Assembly: GCF_027921745.1 (NCBI RefSeq)
Contig: NC_079238.1
Location: forward strand, 1,674,001 to 1,738,000
Length of the DNA: 64,000 nucleotides
Direction: 5' to 3'
Origin: Schizosaccharomyces osmophilus
Lineage: Eukaryota; Ascomycota; Schizosaccharomycetes; Schizosaccharomycetales; Schizosaccharomycetaceae
In this document: positions 52,880 to 62,179 of the stretch, piece by piece
Position numbering within the stretch: position 1 is the stretch's first letter
Layout of the letters: every line of letters begins with the position of its first letter
Translations under genes and position numbers: made by a program
Notes under the pieces: generated by a model
Databases searched by the model: none
Seen by the model: only the letters and a program-made list of their open reading frames with translations
What the model was told of the DNA's origin: nothing

Positions 52880-52898
52880 AGGGTAGGGTAGGTGACTG
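52880..52898 (+). promoter_or_regulatory. HomolE and HomolD boxes of rpl24
   Basis: AGGGTAGGGT at 52880-52889 (HomolE) and GGTGACTG at 52891-52898 (HomolD with one change from TGTGACTG). Here the two boxes are almost joined, whereas in rps6 they are about 24 bp apart. Order and orientation suit rightward rpl24. Confidence 0.85.
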
Positions 52899-52987
52899 CA
52901 CTTTTAAGTGTTCTGTGAAGACGTAGTGTTGTTGGTAGTGAACAGTTCGACGAACTTTTTTAAAGACCCTTCCCAAAACAAGCCAAA

Positions 52988-53437
52988 ATGAAGGTGGAAA
53001 TCTGCTCATTCTCCGGTGCTAAAGTTTACCCAGGAGCTGGAAGACTCTTTGTCCGTGGTGACAACAAGGTTTTCCGCTTCGTAAACAAGAAGTCTGAAAG
53101 CCTCTTCTTGCAACGCAAGAATCCCCGTCGCTTGTCTTGGACTGTCCTCTACCGTCGTATGCACAAGAAGGGTCTTTCTGAGGAATCCGCCAAGAAGCGC
53201 TCTCGCCGTACTGTCAAGCACCAACGTGGTGTTGTCGGTGCTTCTGTGGATGTCATCAAGGAAAAGCGTAACCAACGCCCTGAAGTCCGTGCTGCTGCTC
53301 GTGCTTCCGCTTTGAAGCAAGCCAAGGACAAGAAGACTACTTCTAAGTCCGAGAAGAAGGCTGGTGATGCCAAGTCTTCCGCTGGCGCTGCCCGTGGTCA
53401 AGCCATCAAGAATGCTAAGGCCGCCGCTGCTCAATAA
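52988..53437 (+). CDS. rpl24: 60S ribosomal protein L24 (eL24)
   Basis: 149 residues, single exon. It begins [20 protein letters not shown], the eL24 zinc-ribbon-like N-terminus; the eukaryotic eL24 zinc-binding pattern is reduced, as in other fungi. [23 protein letters not shown] follows, and then a basic, Ala/Lys-rich tail. eL24 sits at the subunit interface. Codon use is strongly biased to C-ending optimal codons (for example GTC, GCC, AAG), as in other highly expressed fission yeast genes and unlike its neighbours. HomolD/HomolE boxes lie upstream. S. pombe has two copies, and by position this is the rpl2401 counterpart. Confidence 0.98.
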   Translation: MKVEICSFSGAKVYPGAGRLFVRGDNKVFRFVNKKSESLFLQRKNPRRLSWTVLYRRMHKKGLSEESAKKRSRRTVKHQRGVVGASVDVIKEKRNQRPEVRAAARASALKQAKDKKTTSKSEKKAGDAKSSAGAARGQAIKNAKAAAAQ

Positions 53438-53708
53438 AATGAACGACAGCTTTATAGAATAAGATGACATTCTGTACATTTAGAATGCAGTTACTGCAAA
53501 AACTATTATATAACTAGAAACACCAATAGTAGAAGTGTATCTCTTTACATATTTTACACTAAGTCCGTTTGAGTTTCTAAAATACAATCAAAACTTTCTA
53601 CCATATAGCTCCCGTATTTTTCATAAACTCACAATCTCATTGATACACTGAAGTATCCGTCGTCCATTGATCGGAAAAAGAATGACTTGTGGGTAAAACT
53701 AGCATAAA

Positions 53709-55284
53709 CTACTCTATGTTTTTAGCCTGATAAAGCAAAATATAGGCACTGTCTGCTTCACCACCACCATCTAATGATTCAATCTTTTCTGCGGGTACAG
53801 TGCTGACTCGGGAGTCATTGAAACGGAACCACTCACTGTGCTGATCAGGATTGCGAATCCAGGCTTGGTAATGTCCAGAAGAAGCACTTGCACCTGAATG
53901 CGACAAAACACCAATCAAATCGTACAATCCAGTAAGATTAGCGCCGTCATCCTCACTTAACTGTGGATCCACTAGTGATTGGCATGTTGCAATTTGTGTT
54001 AGTCTACGCTCTGTCTCTGATTCTCGCTCTTCTTCCGAAGGCTGAATCTTGATCCGCTTTGTGTTCCGTTCTTGCTCCTCGTCATTCTTTTCGATTTCCC
54101 GCAGTTTATCACGGACAGGAATTAGTTTTTGAGAAAGCTCAGGAGAGCAAAATTCAACGGCATCTAACTCAAAAGGGAATTTAACTTTACGAAGAATCTT
54201 GGCTTTTTGGCCAAGAGACGCTTTCCAGTAAAAGCGAACAAAATTTACGGTTAAATATTTGGGCAAGCGGGAGATCCGTGAGACTTTGTTGTACAAAGCA
54301 TCACGATTTAATAAATCACTTCGCTTGGTAAGTTTTTGGGTTAATCCTTCCAAAATGCCTTGAGTCATGTAGTTTGTATGCATCGAAATATGGCATGGAA
54401 GGCTAAGGAAGGTATCTTGAGAGACTGTAGGTTCTTCATTTTCGTTTTCATCACATTTCATTGTAGACGTGAGTTTTCCAGACATATTTTTCTGTACCCA
54501 TTCTGAAGATAATGAACGTTGCAAAGAAGACAATAAGAATGACCAGCATTCTTCAGCATCTTGTTGGGCATACCCACCTGTTTCTCGGCTCATTTCAGAA
54601 AATTGAGGGTATTCTAAACGTAGATTCTAATATTGATAAGTCAGTTGAAATCAAGAATAAGGTAGTCGATGCTTTTTCATACCTGAAGAAACCGAACGGG
54701 GGTTATAGAATTAGTGGAATCCATAGAACGTAAAAGACTGGAGAATTCACCAACGACACCAGAAGAAGCGTTTGATTTTTGAACTGCTTCTTTGAGCTCC
54801 GGAATCGCACGTAGCATTTGGACTGTGGAATTCATATAACATGTATTACCCAAATTTACGAGTCCAGAGGGGTACTATAGTAATTGTTAGCTATCAATCA
54901 GCATGGTTTGGAGTTTAAGGCAGAAAAGAGCCCTTTTTTTGGGATAGCAAGTGTCCTAAGTATATCTTCAATAATCGTTACACATACCTTCTCATCATCT
55001 GAATCTGAACCATGATCTACAGCTGCTGTGGTAATGGGTATTGGAATATTCGTTACTAATTCACCCGGAGTGCCCATCATCATAACTGAAGCATTCGGCT
55101 TCAGGCCAACGTTTTTCATAAATTGGTCATCTCTCAATTGCCCACCTTTAACAATAATCTTCTGTCGTTCAGGAGGCACCTGCGTAAGAGCTGACATCTT
55201 GTTTTTTAAGGAAATACCAGTATCTTCGGGATCATATTCGACATTATATGTTTTTCCCTGCCAACGAATTGTTACAGGAACCAT
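53709..55284 (-). CDS. ubp6: proteasome-associated deubiquitinase Ubp6 (USP14 family)
   Basis: Binds the 19S proteasome through a ubiquitin-like domain and removes ubiquitin from substrates. Three exons: 54988-55284, 54683-54874 and 53709-54626 (468 residues). The introns have GTATGT/GTATG donors, and the acceptors are CTATAG and ATTAG. The ubiquitin-like domain is at about 1-76 (LTQVPPERQKIIVKGG). The catalytic Cys box is LVNLGNTCYMNST with Cys111. The His box is SGHYQAW (His415), and the Asp of FNDSRVS is Asp434. An insert at about 345-365 is charged. The catalytic Cys lies in exon 2, so reading the two long frames alone would miss it. It is convergent with rpl24 and divergent from arc4. 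Confidence 0.96.
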
Positions 55285-55392
55285 GATTAGGAAATATACA
55301 ATTCAGGGAAAGAAGAAAACAATCAATCGACGCGCTTTGTATAAAAGAGATCTAAAAACAAACTGAGTCGTTGATATTGGGAGACTCAACAA

Positions 55393-55482
55393 ATGTCTTA
55401 CCTAAAGTCAAAGCCGGTCGCGCCGCGGTTGCTTCCGCGGTACTGCCTACTTGGAAGGAAGAGTACGAGCCTACGCAACTGA
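55393..55482 (+). CDS. possible upstream ORF of arc4 (29 codons)
   Basis: ATG to TGA, before the arc4 start codon at 55539. The peptide is basic (MSYLKSKPVAPRLLPRY...). It includes two CCGCGG sites at 55423-55428 and 55435-55440, which could pair. It could lower arc4 translation if it lies within the transcript; the transcript start is unknown. Confidence 0.3.
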   Translation: MSYLKSKPVAPRLLPRYCLLGRKSTSLRN

Positions 55483-55538
55483 GACCATAAGAATTACAAC
55501 TTTTACCATATAAAAAGAAACAACAGACTTAGGAAATC

Positions 55539-56320
55539 ATGGTAAGATATTTGATTCTTATGTGAAAGAATTATAGAAAGCTAATGAGAATCGTCTAGTC
55601 TAATACCTTACGACCTTATTTAAACGCTGTTCGCTCTACATTGACAGCGTCATTAGCATTGGAAGAGTTTTCGTCGGAAATTGTGGAGCGACAAAGCCAG
55701 CCAGAGGTCGAAGTTGGGAAGTCTTTAGAGGTCCTTTTGAAGCCGCTTGTTGTTTCCCGAAACGAACAAGAGCAATGCTTGATTGAAAGTTCGGTGAATA
55801 GGTACGGTTTCTACTTGTAAACATGTCTGTGGGTTGATTCAGTGGTTTTCTATAATTTACTAGTCAACAAAAATCCCCATTTATGGAATGAGTGCGTTTG
55901 AGGTCGGTTAACTAATCAATTGTAGTGTACGTTTCAGTATCTGTATCAAACAAGTTGATGAAATTGAGCGAATTTTGGTACACAAGTTTATGCAATTTTT
56001 GATGGGGCGTGCAGAATCGTTCTTTATCTTGCGTCGCAAACCCGTTCCGGTATGTTGCATGGCAAGCGTTAGCTTTCTTAGTTTAGAGGGCTGACATCGC
56101 TTACTTGACAAATTTAGAAAGAATACTAACTTTCTTGAACTAGGGATACGACATTTCTTTTTTGATTACAAATTACCACACCGAGGAGATGTTGAAACAC
56201 AAGCTCGTTGACTTTATCATTGAGTTTATGGAAGAAGTAGACGCTGAAATAAGCGAAATGAAGCTTTTCCTGAACGGTAGAGCTCGTCTTGTAGCGGAAT
56301 CTTACTTAAGCTGTTTTTAA
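55539..56320 (+). CDS. arc4: Arp2/3 complex subunit ARPC4 (Arc20 family)
   Basis: Subunit of the actin-nucleating Arp2/3 complex. Four exons: 55539-55541, 55599-55801, 55926-56049 and 56144-56320, together 168 residues, exactly the family length. Exon 1 is only the ATG. Exon 2 starts [15 protein letters not shown], matching the ARPC4 start (LRPYL.AVR.TL). Exons 2-4 hold [63 protein letters not shown] and [18 protein letters not shown], which match human ARPC4 in series. Introns have GTAAGA, GTACGG and GTATGT donors and CTAAT/CTAAC branch sites. Conventional ORF calling misses this gene because every exon is short. Confidence 0.95.
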
Positions 56321-56921
56321 GTTCCGTTTCTTCTTTTCTGTAGAAAAATCATTTTTGCCTTCTCTTTTCTTCTTGTCTCGTTCCTCCCAATTCCTGTCTT
56401 CTTCTTTTATTTTCTAAACTCGCCGCTTCTTTTTATACTTATGCATACATACATGCATACATGACGCTTTCCTACGTTCTGAAACTTTCGTATGATGAAT
56501 CTATGAACGACTCCAAAAAGTCGTATTTCATATAAACCAAGTGTTCCTTGCTTCACCTTGACTTTTGATCCTTGCAGCTTCTTAGTAGTAACATTTTAGC
56601 TGTTCGTAAAGCTCCATTTCAATCTATGTATATACATCTATGCAAGCCTTCCTTTGCACACTGTGTGTATCGTATTCAACTTTTAATCATATAACGCGTC
56701 GCTACGATACACTATATCTCTTTGTTTGGGTTGGAATGTTCCTCATAAATTATGGTAAATAAAGGAAACTAGTGTTTTCGACTCTTTTTCTCGTTTTTCT
56801 ATTTTCAACATAAGTATATTTTCATCTCTTCTATCCAACTGTGGTTTTGGGATAGTCAGAGTAGCGTTTCCTTTGGTAGAATTAATGCATCCGAACCTCT
56901 TGTAACTAAAATCGTGATCCC
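56321..56921. other. intergenic region, arc4 to pcp1
   Basis: 601 bp. Contains ACGCGT at 56694-56699, about 220 bp before pcp1, and a short CATA-rich repeat at about 56441-56464. The 5' leader of pcp1 is probably long. No gene is seen. Confidence 0.4.
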
Positions 56922-59900
56922 ATGGTACAGTCTGCTACTCCTAAAGACGAAACGCCGGATGATGTTTCAAAGGGGAACTTCTTGAATTCATTCAAGAGGA
57001 CTATGAACTTTGATAAGCCTTCTACAGATGAGAGAGACTCGTTTGCGCGAACACCATCGCAGGGTTTTTCTAACAAACAAGCAAACCCATTAGAGTTTAC
57101 ACCTCTCTTAAATTCAGTGAGGCAGAACTCCTCTAATCAAATATCGTCCTTGGATGAGAAAAGTCCTTACCGTCGAGACTTTTCGATTCTATCGCCCGTT
57201 TCGGAAAAAGCATCTCAAGAAGGCATTAGTATTGATCAAAAAAGTGACGCTTATGATATTTCGAAACTGGATGAAAGCTCTTTCATATCGAATGCTGAAG
57301 GCACAAATGATGACCTTCCTGCAAATGCAGCGCTTACCTTACGTGAGCAGGAAAAGATTCTCGAGAATGTTGGCAGAGAAAACTTTGGGTTGCGTGTCAA
57401 AATTGCTTACCTCAATAAGCGCCTTGATTCTATGGCACCAGAGCAGATTCGTGAGGCGGTGAACGACAATGTGGATCTTCACGTTGAGCGAACGAAACTG
57501 CTTCTGCAGTTAAAGAAAAGTGAACAGCTCCTTACAAAATCCCATTCGGAAAACGATGATCTTGTCAAAAAGATCCAGTTCCTTGAAAAGGTTAATAGCG
57601 TCGAACAATCCCAAAATATTAAAGTATTTATGGAACGTATCCGATCTCTCGAAGCAGAGTGTTCTCATCTAAAAGCTCAGCAAGCAAAGTCTTCCCCACC
57701 ATTGAATGAGAATGAAAACCAAATAGACATGGAGTATGACATGAGAAGGCTTCAAGACCGTTACGACGAAATCAATGAAGAGCTCATTGTTGCTCAGGAT
57801 ATGCTGAATGAGAAGGATGGAGAAATTTCTTTGCTGAAACAGCAACCGCAGGAACCTCCATCTAGGGATCATTCACATTCACGAAATAAAGAAGACAATT
57901 CGCATGTACAATTACTTATGGATTTTGAAGCACTCGAGAAGAAGTACGTTGATCTACAAGATGAATTGGCTCATGTGAGGGACGAGCTTCAACAAAAAAA
58001 TAACGAATTAGATTATACCCAGGATATCTCAGAGGTTCAAACGCTAAAAGAAAAGCTACACGAAGCTGAGCTTCATATAAAGTACCTCAACAACCAAATT
58101 CATGACTTTGAAGACATGAGCAATGAGCTGGAAGACCTTACTAATCATGTAGAAAATATGGAAAATGAAAGGGATAAATTACTTGTGAAGATAAAGTCGC
58201 TAGAAAGCACCAACGGTGATTTACGAGAGGTGGCCACTTCATTAGGAAACCAGCTTGAGTCTTTCCGAAGCAAAAATATGTCTTTAGAAGAAAAAAATAA
58301 AATGCTTGAGTTGATGTCGCAATCCAATGATACGGAAAACGTTTTGCGAGAACTGAATATTAGACTAGAAACGATAACTGCTGAAATGACTGATTTACGT
58401 ATGAGATACGAATCGAATTTAGCGGATTTAGAGACTCTTAAAAAAGACAAGAGGAGCTTGCAATTTGAGAATGACAGACATCGAATGGATATGGAAGTCA
58501 CTGTTGCCCAATTGAACCAGGATATTGAACTTGAAAGGGCAAAGTATACTCAAATGACAGAGAATCTAACGAGAACTCGAAAATCGCTGGAAGAGCAAAA
58601 CAGCTCCCTTGAGACTGCTCTACAATCAAAAGAGAAAAACATGTTTCTTTTTGAAGAGCAGATACGGAATTTACGAGCTTCTGAGCAAGAACTATTGACA
58701 AGGTTACATAGCGGACAGGAAACTATTTCTAATTTACAAAGGAAATTGAATAAGCATGAGCTTGAAAAAGAAGAGCTAATTCAAAAATTACGTGAAAGAG
58801 TGAGCACATCTCCTTCTAAAAGCAGCAACCTTATCGATAACATGAATGACGAATTAAGTGTTCTTCGAAGAGAAATTTCAGATTTGAAAGATGAGTTGGA
58901 ATTGAGCGAACAGGACCGTGAGGAAGCGTTAGCTGCCCAAGCAAAACTAACATCGCAAGTCGATCAATTAAGTAAAGAGAGGCAAAATATGATGTTGGAC
59001 TATACGAAGCTAAAAGAGGAGCTTCTTCAGACGCAAGGCCAATTACGCAGAAAAGAATTGGAAGTGACAGATTTAAATCTGAAGCTTTCGGAAAGAAGAA
59101 CCGCCGTAACAAATATTGGGGAATTTGAAAAACAAAGAAAGAAATTAGATTTATTCGCTGAAGATATTCGACGACTTGAAGCTGATAAAATGAATATAGA
59201 AAAAGTGGCATACCAACTTAGTACAGCCATACAGGAGTCTGAAGTCAACAAGAATTCTTTTAAAGAAAGGTTTTGTGCTTTTCTTCTAGAAAGACCGTCC
59301 ACGACAACATTTGATGAAGTTGTAAATCAAATTGAGGATTTAATAAGGAGTCAGAAGCAGAAGATTCAAGAGTTACAAGCGGAGATTGACAAACTGACCT
59401 ATGAGAATTTGAACAGCCAGTTTGGGGGAAATTTTGGATTATCTGAACCTGAAAAGCTCGGTCTTTCTCCTATAGACAAACATAGGGTTCAGAAAATGCT
59501 GGACGATTATCGTGAGCGACTTCATAAAGAGGTAGAATCCAAGTATTCTCTCAAAAACGAATTGCAGACTTTAAAGAAAGACAGCAAATCATATTTTGAG
59601 AAAGCGAAACTGCTTGAGAAAGAAAAGTACTATATGGAATCTGAACTAAAGAAAGTAAAAATTTCTGGCAATTATGATGGAACACACGATGAAGAAAAAC
59701 GGCTATTACACCAGAAGGTGAAAGATCTTGAGAAGGAAGGACGGATTTACGCCCAACATTGGACGGAAAAAGAGAACTTGACATCTGCTGATGTTGTAAA
59801 GGGTGATCGGCCTACATTAGACTCACTGAAAGATGCACTTTGGAAAAAGACCACAAGAATGGAACAACTAAAGTCGCTGTATGATAACCTGAAGTCAGAA

Positions 59901-60353
59901 TATCACATTCTACTAAAAAGCAATAGAACGGAATATCCTCGGTACTTTAATGATTCCGACAAGCTCTCGGCTGGATCGCAGAATTTACGGACAAGGCATT
60001 CTTCAGAAGTACGAGGTTTGATAAAGATGACACAGTTTCTTCAGTCAAAGTTCGAAAGAGAGCATACTCTTCGACTTGATTTAGCTTTTTCCAAGAAGTT
60101 TATATTACTTCAGCTAACTGGCTATGAAACTTGCAACAAACTCAATTTACGTTTGTTGCAGAAGATTGGCATCACGCCCGACAATGCAGTTAGAAAGAAG
60201 AGATTGACCTTTAAGAGTGTTACCATATTAATATGTTCCGTTCAGCGGATGAAGCGAATGAGTTATGACTGGCAGAAGCAATTGGAAGTAAGACAGTCTC
60301 TACAAAGAGCAGCTGAAAAGGCGCGTTTGGAAGCTAAGAAAATTGATGTCTAA
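56922..60353 (+). CDS. pcp1: pericentrin/Spc110-type spindle pole body protein Pcp1
   Basis: Anchors gamma-tubulin complexes at the spindle pole body. 1143 residues, single exon. The N-terminus is disordered with Ser-Pro/Thr-Pro sites. A CM1-like motif sits at about 136-170 (LTLREQEKILENVGRENFGL) and binds the gamma-tubulin complex. A long, nearly continuous coiled coil covers about 135-960. The C-terminal PACT/calmodulin-binding region is at about 1040-1143 (EREHTLRLDLAFSKKFILLQ, then RMKRMSYDWQKQLEVRQSL). S. pombe Pcp1 is about 1208 residues, so this protein is a little shorter. The upstream ACGCGT may mean cell-cycle expression. Confidence 0.95.
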   Translation: MVQSATPKDETPDDVSKGNFLNSFKRTMNFDKPSTDERDSFARTPSQGFSNKQANPLEFTPLLNSVRQNSSNQISSLDEKSPYRRDFSILSPVSEKASQEGISIDQKSDAYDISKLDESSFISNAEGTNDDLPANAALTLREQEKILENVGRENFGLRVKIAYLNKRLDSMAPEQIREAVNDNVDLHVERTKLLLQLKKSEQLLTKSHSENDDLVKKIQFLEKVNSVEQSQNIKVFMERIRSLEAECSHLKAQQAKSSPPLNENENQIDMEYDMRRLQDRYDEINEELIVAQDMLNEKDGEISLLKQQPQEPPSRDHSHSRNKEDNSHVQLLMDFEALEKKYVDLQDELAHVRDELQQKNNELDYTQDISEVQTLKEKLHEAELHIKYLNNQIHDFEDMSNELEDLTNHVENMENERDKLLVKIKSLESTNGDLREVATSLGNQLESFRSKNMSLEEKNKMLELMSQSNDTENVLRELNIRLETITAEMTDLRMRYESNLADLETLKKDKRSLQFENDRHRMDMEVTVAQLNQDIELERAKYTQMTENLTRTRKSLEEQNSSLETALQSKEKNMFLFEEQIRNLRASEQELLTRLHSGQETISNLQRKLNKHELEKEELIQKLRERVSTSPSKSSNLIDNMNDELSVLRREISDLKDELELSEQDREEALAAQAKLTSQVDQLSKERQNMMLDYTKLKEELLQTQGQLRRKELEVTDLNLKLSERRTAVTNIGEFEKQRKKLDLFAEDIRRLEADKMNIEKVAYQLSTAIQESEVNKNSFKERFCAFLLERPSTTTFDEVVNQIEDLIRSQKQKIQELQAEIDKLTYENLNSQFGGNFGLSEPEKLGLSPIDKHRVQKMLDDYRERLHKEVESKYSLKNELQTLKKDSKSYFEKAKLLEKEKYYMESELKKVKISGNYDGTHDEEKRLLHQKVKDLEKEGRIYAQHWTEKENLTSADVVKGDRPTLDSLKDALWKKTTRMEQLKSLYDNLKSEYHILLKSNRTEYPRYFNDSDKLSAGSQNLRTRHSSEVRGLIKMTQFLQSKFEREHTLRLDLAFSKKFILLQLTGYETCNKLNLRLLQKIGITPDNAVRKKRLTFKSVTILICSVQRMKRMSYDWQKQLEVRQSLQRAAEKARLEAKKIDV

Positions 60354-60505
60354 TTTATTGTTGAATGGAATGAATGTATTTTTTAAATTTATGAGAGTAT
60401 GAGATGGATAATAATATATCAAAATTCATTAATCTTTCGTAAAAATTAGAGCTAATTGACAAACTGATATTGACAAATATTAAGATTCATATGAAGCGTG
60501 AAATG

Positions 60506-61448
60506 CTAGCAGATTGAAATAAGAGTATTAGAAGTAGGTATCAAAGAATCCGGGCAAAGAGAGTGAAAGTACATATTTAAAAGAACTGCCGTAATACCCC
60601 AAATTCGAGGAACATCCTTGATGTTGAATTCAATGTATTCAAGATCGGTGTTTCGAAATTTAGTAACCTTTTGGTAATTTGGATTTAAAAAGGAGGTCAA
60701 AGGAATGCAATATACTTTATCCACTTCACCAAAACCAAGACTAGGAAGATTGTTTTGGATCGTAAAAGCCACATAAGGATGGATTTTGGTACGAAGGTCT
60801 TTTGTAAACAAAGAAGGGATTCTGTTTACCAAAGTAAAAAAATCTGGAAGCAGGTCAATTTCTTCATAAGTCTCTCGTAAAGCTGCATAATAATGTGATC
60901 CATCAGAGGGTTCTACTCGACCACCCGGGAAACACATTTGACCTGCATGAGATCGTAAATATGAAGATCTCAGAGTTAACAATAGACAAGCCCGATGCTC
61001 GTAATTAATTAGAGGCTAGTAAAAACGTTAGCAAACCAAGTCCTCTATAATTTCAAAGAATCGTACTTACTATCAGCACAGAAGCAAACTTTGCAGGATT
61101 GTAAGGGGGAGAATAACGAAGATGGGTCGGACGTCGCTGGAGTAGTTCAGCCTGCATCTCCAAGGATTCAGCGTTTAGAATCCCATGCTCGCTCACGACC
61201 TTTGCTTGTGCAAGTTTTTGTAGTGCTACTTGTTCAAAAAATCTTTCATCACACCAGCCATTCTCTGTGCAAGCCGTATAGGTGTACGTTCGCCCACTTG
61301 CAGGCAACTTTTTTCCTCTCGTTTTATTTTTTCCAAAAAAAGTATTCCCTTGCTGATTCCAGGAATAGTTTGCTAAAAAGTTTGGCACGGTCCGTAATCG
61401 ACGGGGTAATAGACGAAGATTCTTTATTTGTTTGTTTAGGGATTTCAT
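60506..61448 (-). CDS. pcd1: peroxisomal/mitochondrial CoA diphosphatase (Nudix hydrolase) Pcd1
   Basis: Nudix enzyme that splits CoA to 3',5'-ADP and phosphopantetheine. Two exons: 61071-61448 and 60506-61015, with a 55-nt intron (donor GTAAGT, branch GCTAAC, acceptor ACTAG), giving 295 residues. The joint reads KFASVLI then PLINYEHRACLLLTLRSSYLR, which restores the CoA-Nudix signature LLT.RS..LR.H.GQ...PGG. The Nudix box is at residues 157-181 (GGRVEP..., REtyeEI). The N-terminus is basic (MKSLNKQIKNLRLLPRRLR), like a mitochondrial presequence. No clear peroxisomal tripeptide is present at the C-terminus (SIC). Position matches S. pombe SPAC6G9.05. Confidence 0.94.
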
Positions 61449-62179
61449 AAGTAACTCTAGACTTTTTCAAGTCTAACCGTGAAATTCCTTGACTAACAAA
61501 TCGTTGAAATGTTTGACTCCTAGCAATCTAAAGGTTTTCCATTAGCTTTCCATCATATATATTTTACTCTTAGTATTCAATTTCTCTTACCTTCGAGGCT
61601 AAATACGTGGTTAGAAGTTCAATTATAACTTTTCTGATCATAAGGAGCTTTTAGCTATCTAGAAACTTTTTTTCTTTGATAGCCTTCGTAAGATTAAATG
61701 GTTAATAAATTTCAACTGCGAAAAAAAAAAACATCATAAAAAACATTGTTGAATTATATAATAATTGTCTTTTTACAATTGCTACAATAATACTCACATG
61801 AGAGTAAAAGTTGAATAAAATTTGTCTGGTAACTTGGCTTTCATAACAACTAGTATATGAATTAATTGGATGACCTTTTTGAATCAACTGTACAAGCTAC
61901 CAGGTACAAAGACGGCCTCACGCATTCGTAGTAACATCATATCATTTGTCTACTTTAGACACTAATGTACAGTGGGTAGAACACAGCTACCCAAAACAAG
62001 GTAAGACTATTATAAAATTTGCAAGATTGCCAAAAGTATCAGTTTATATCAAATAGAGGCTTGTATCATTTTCACATTTTCAAAAAGAACCGTACTTTTG
62101 GACCCAAACCTGATATACAACAAAATAACTGCCTGATTGTATATACACTACACTTTTTGCTCCCAAAATCATATTCTTT
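61449..62179. other. intergenic region, pcd1 to mug79
   Basis: 731 bp, AT-rich, between two leftward genes: the pcd1 promoter and the mug79 3' UTR. No gene, RNA or striking structure is seen. Confidence 0.4.

Noticed and set aside
53006-53479. 157-codon minus-strand frame opposite rpl24
   Set aside because: Antisense shadow of a codon-biased ribosomal protein gene.
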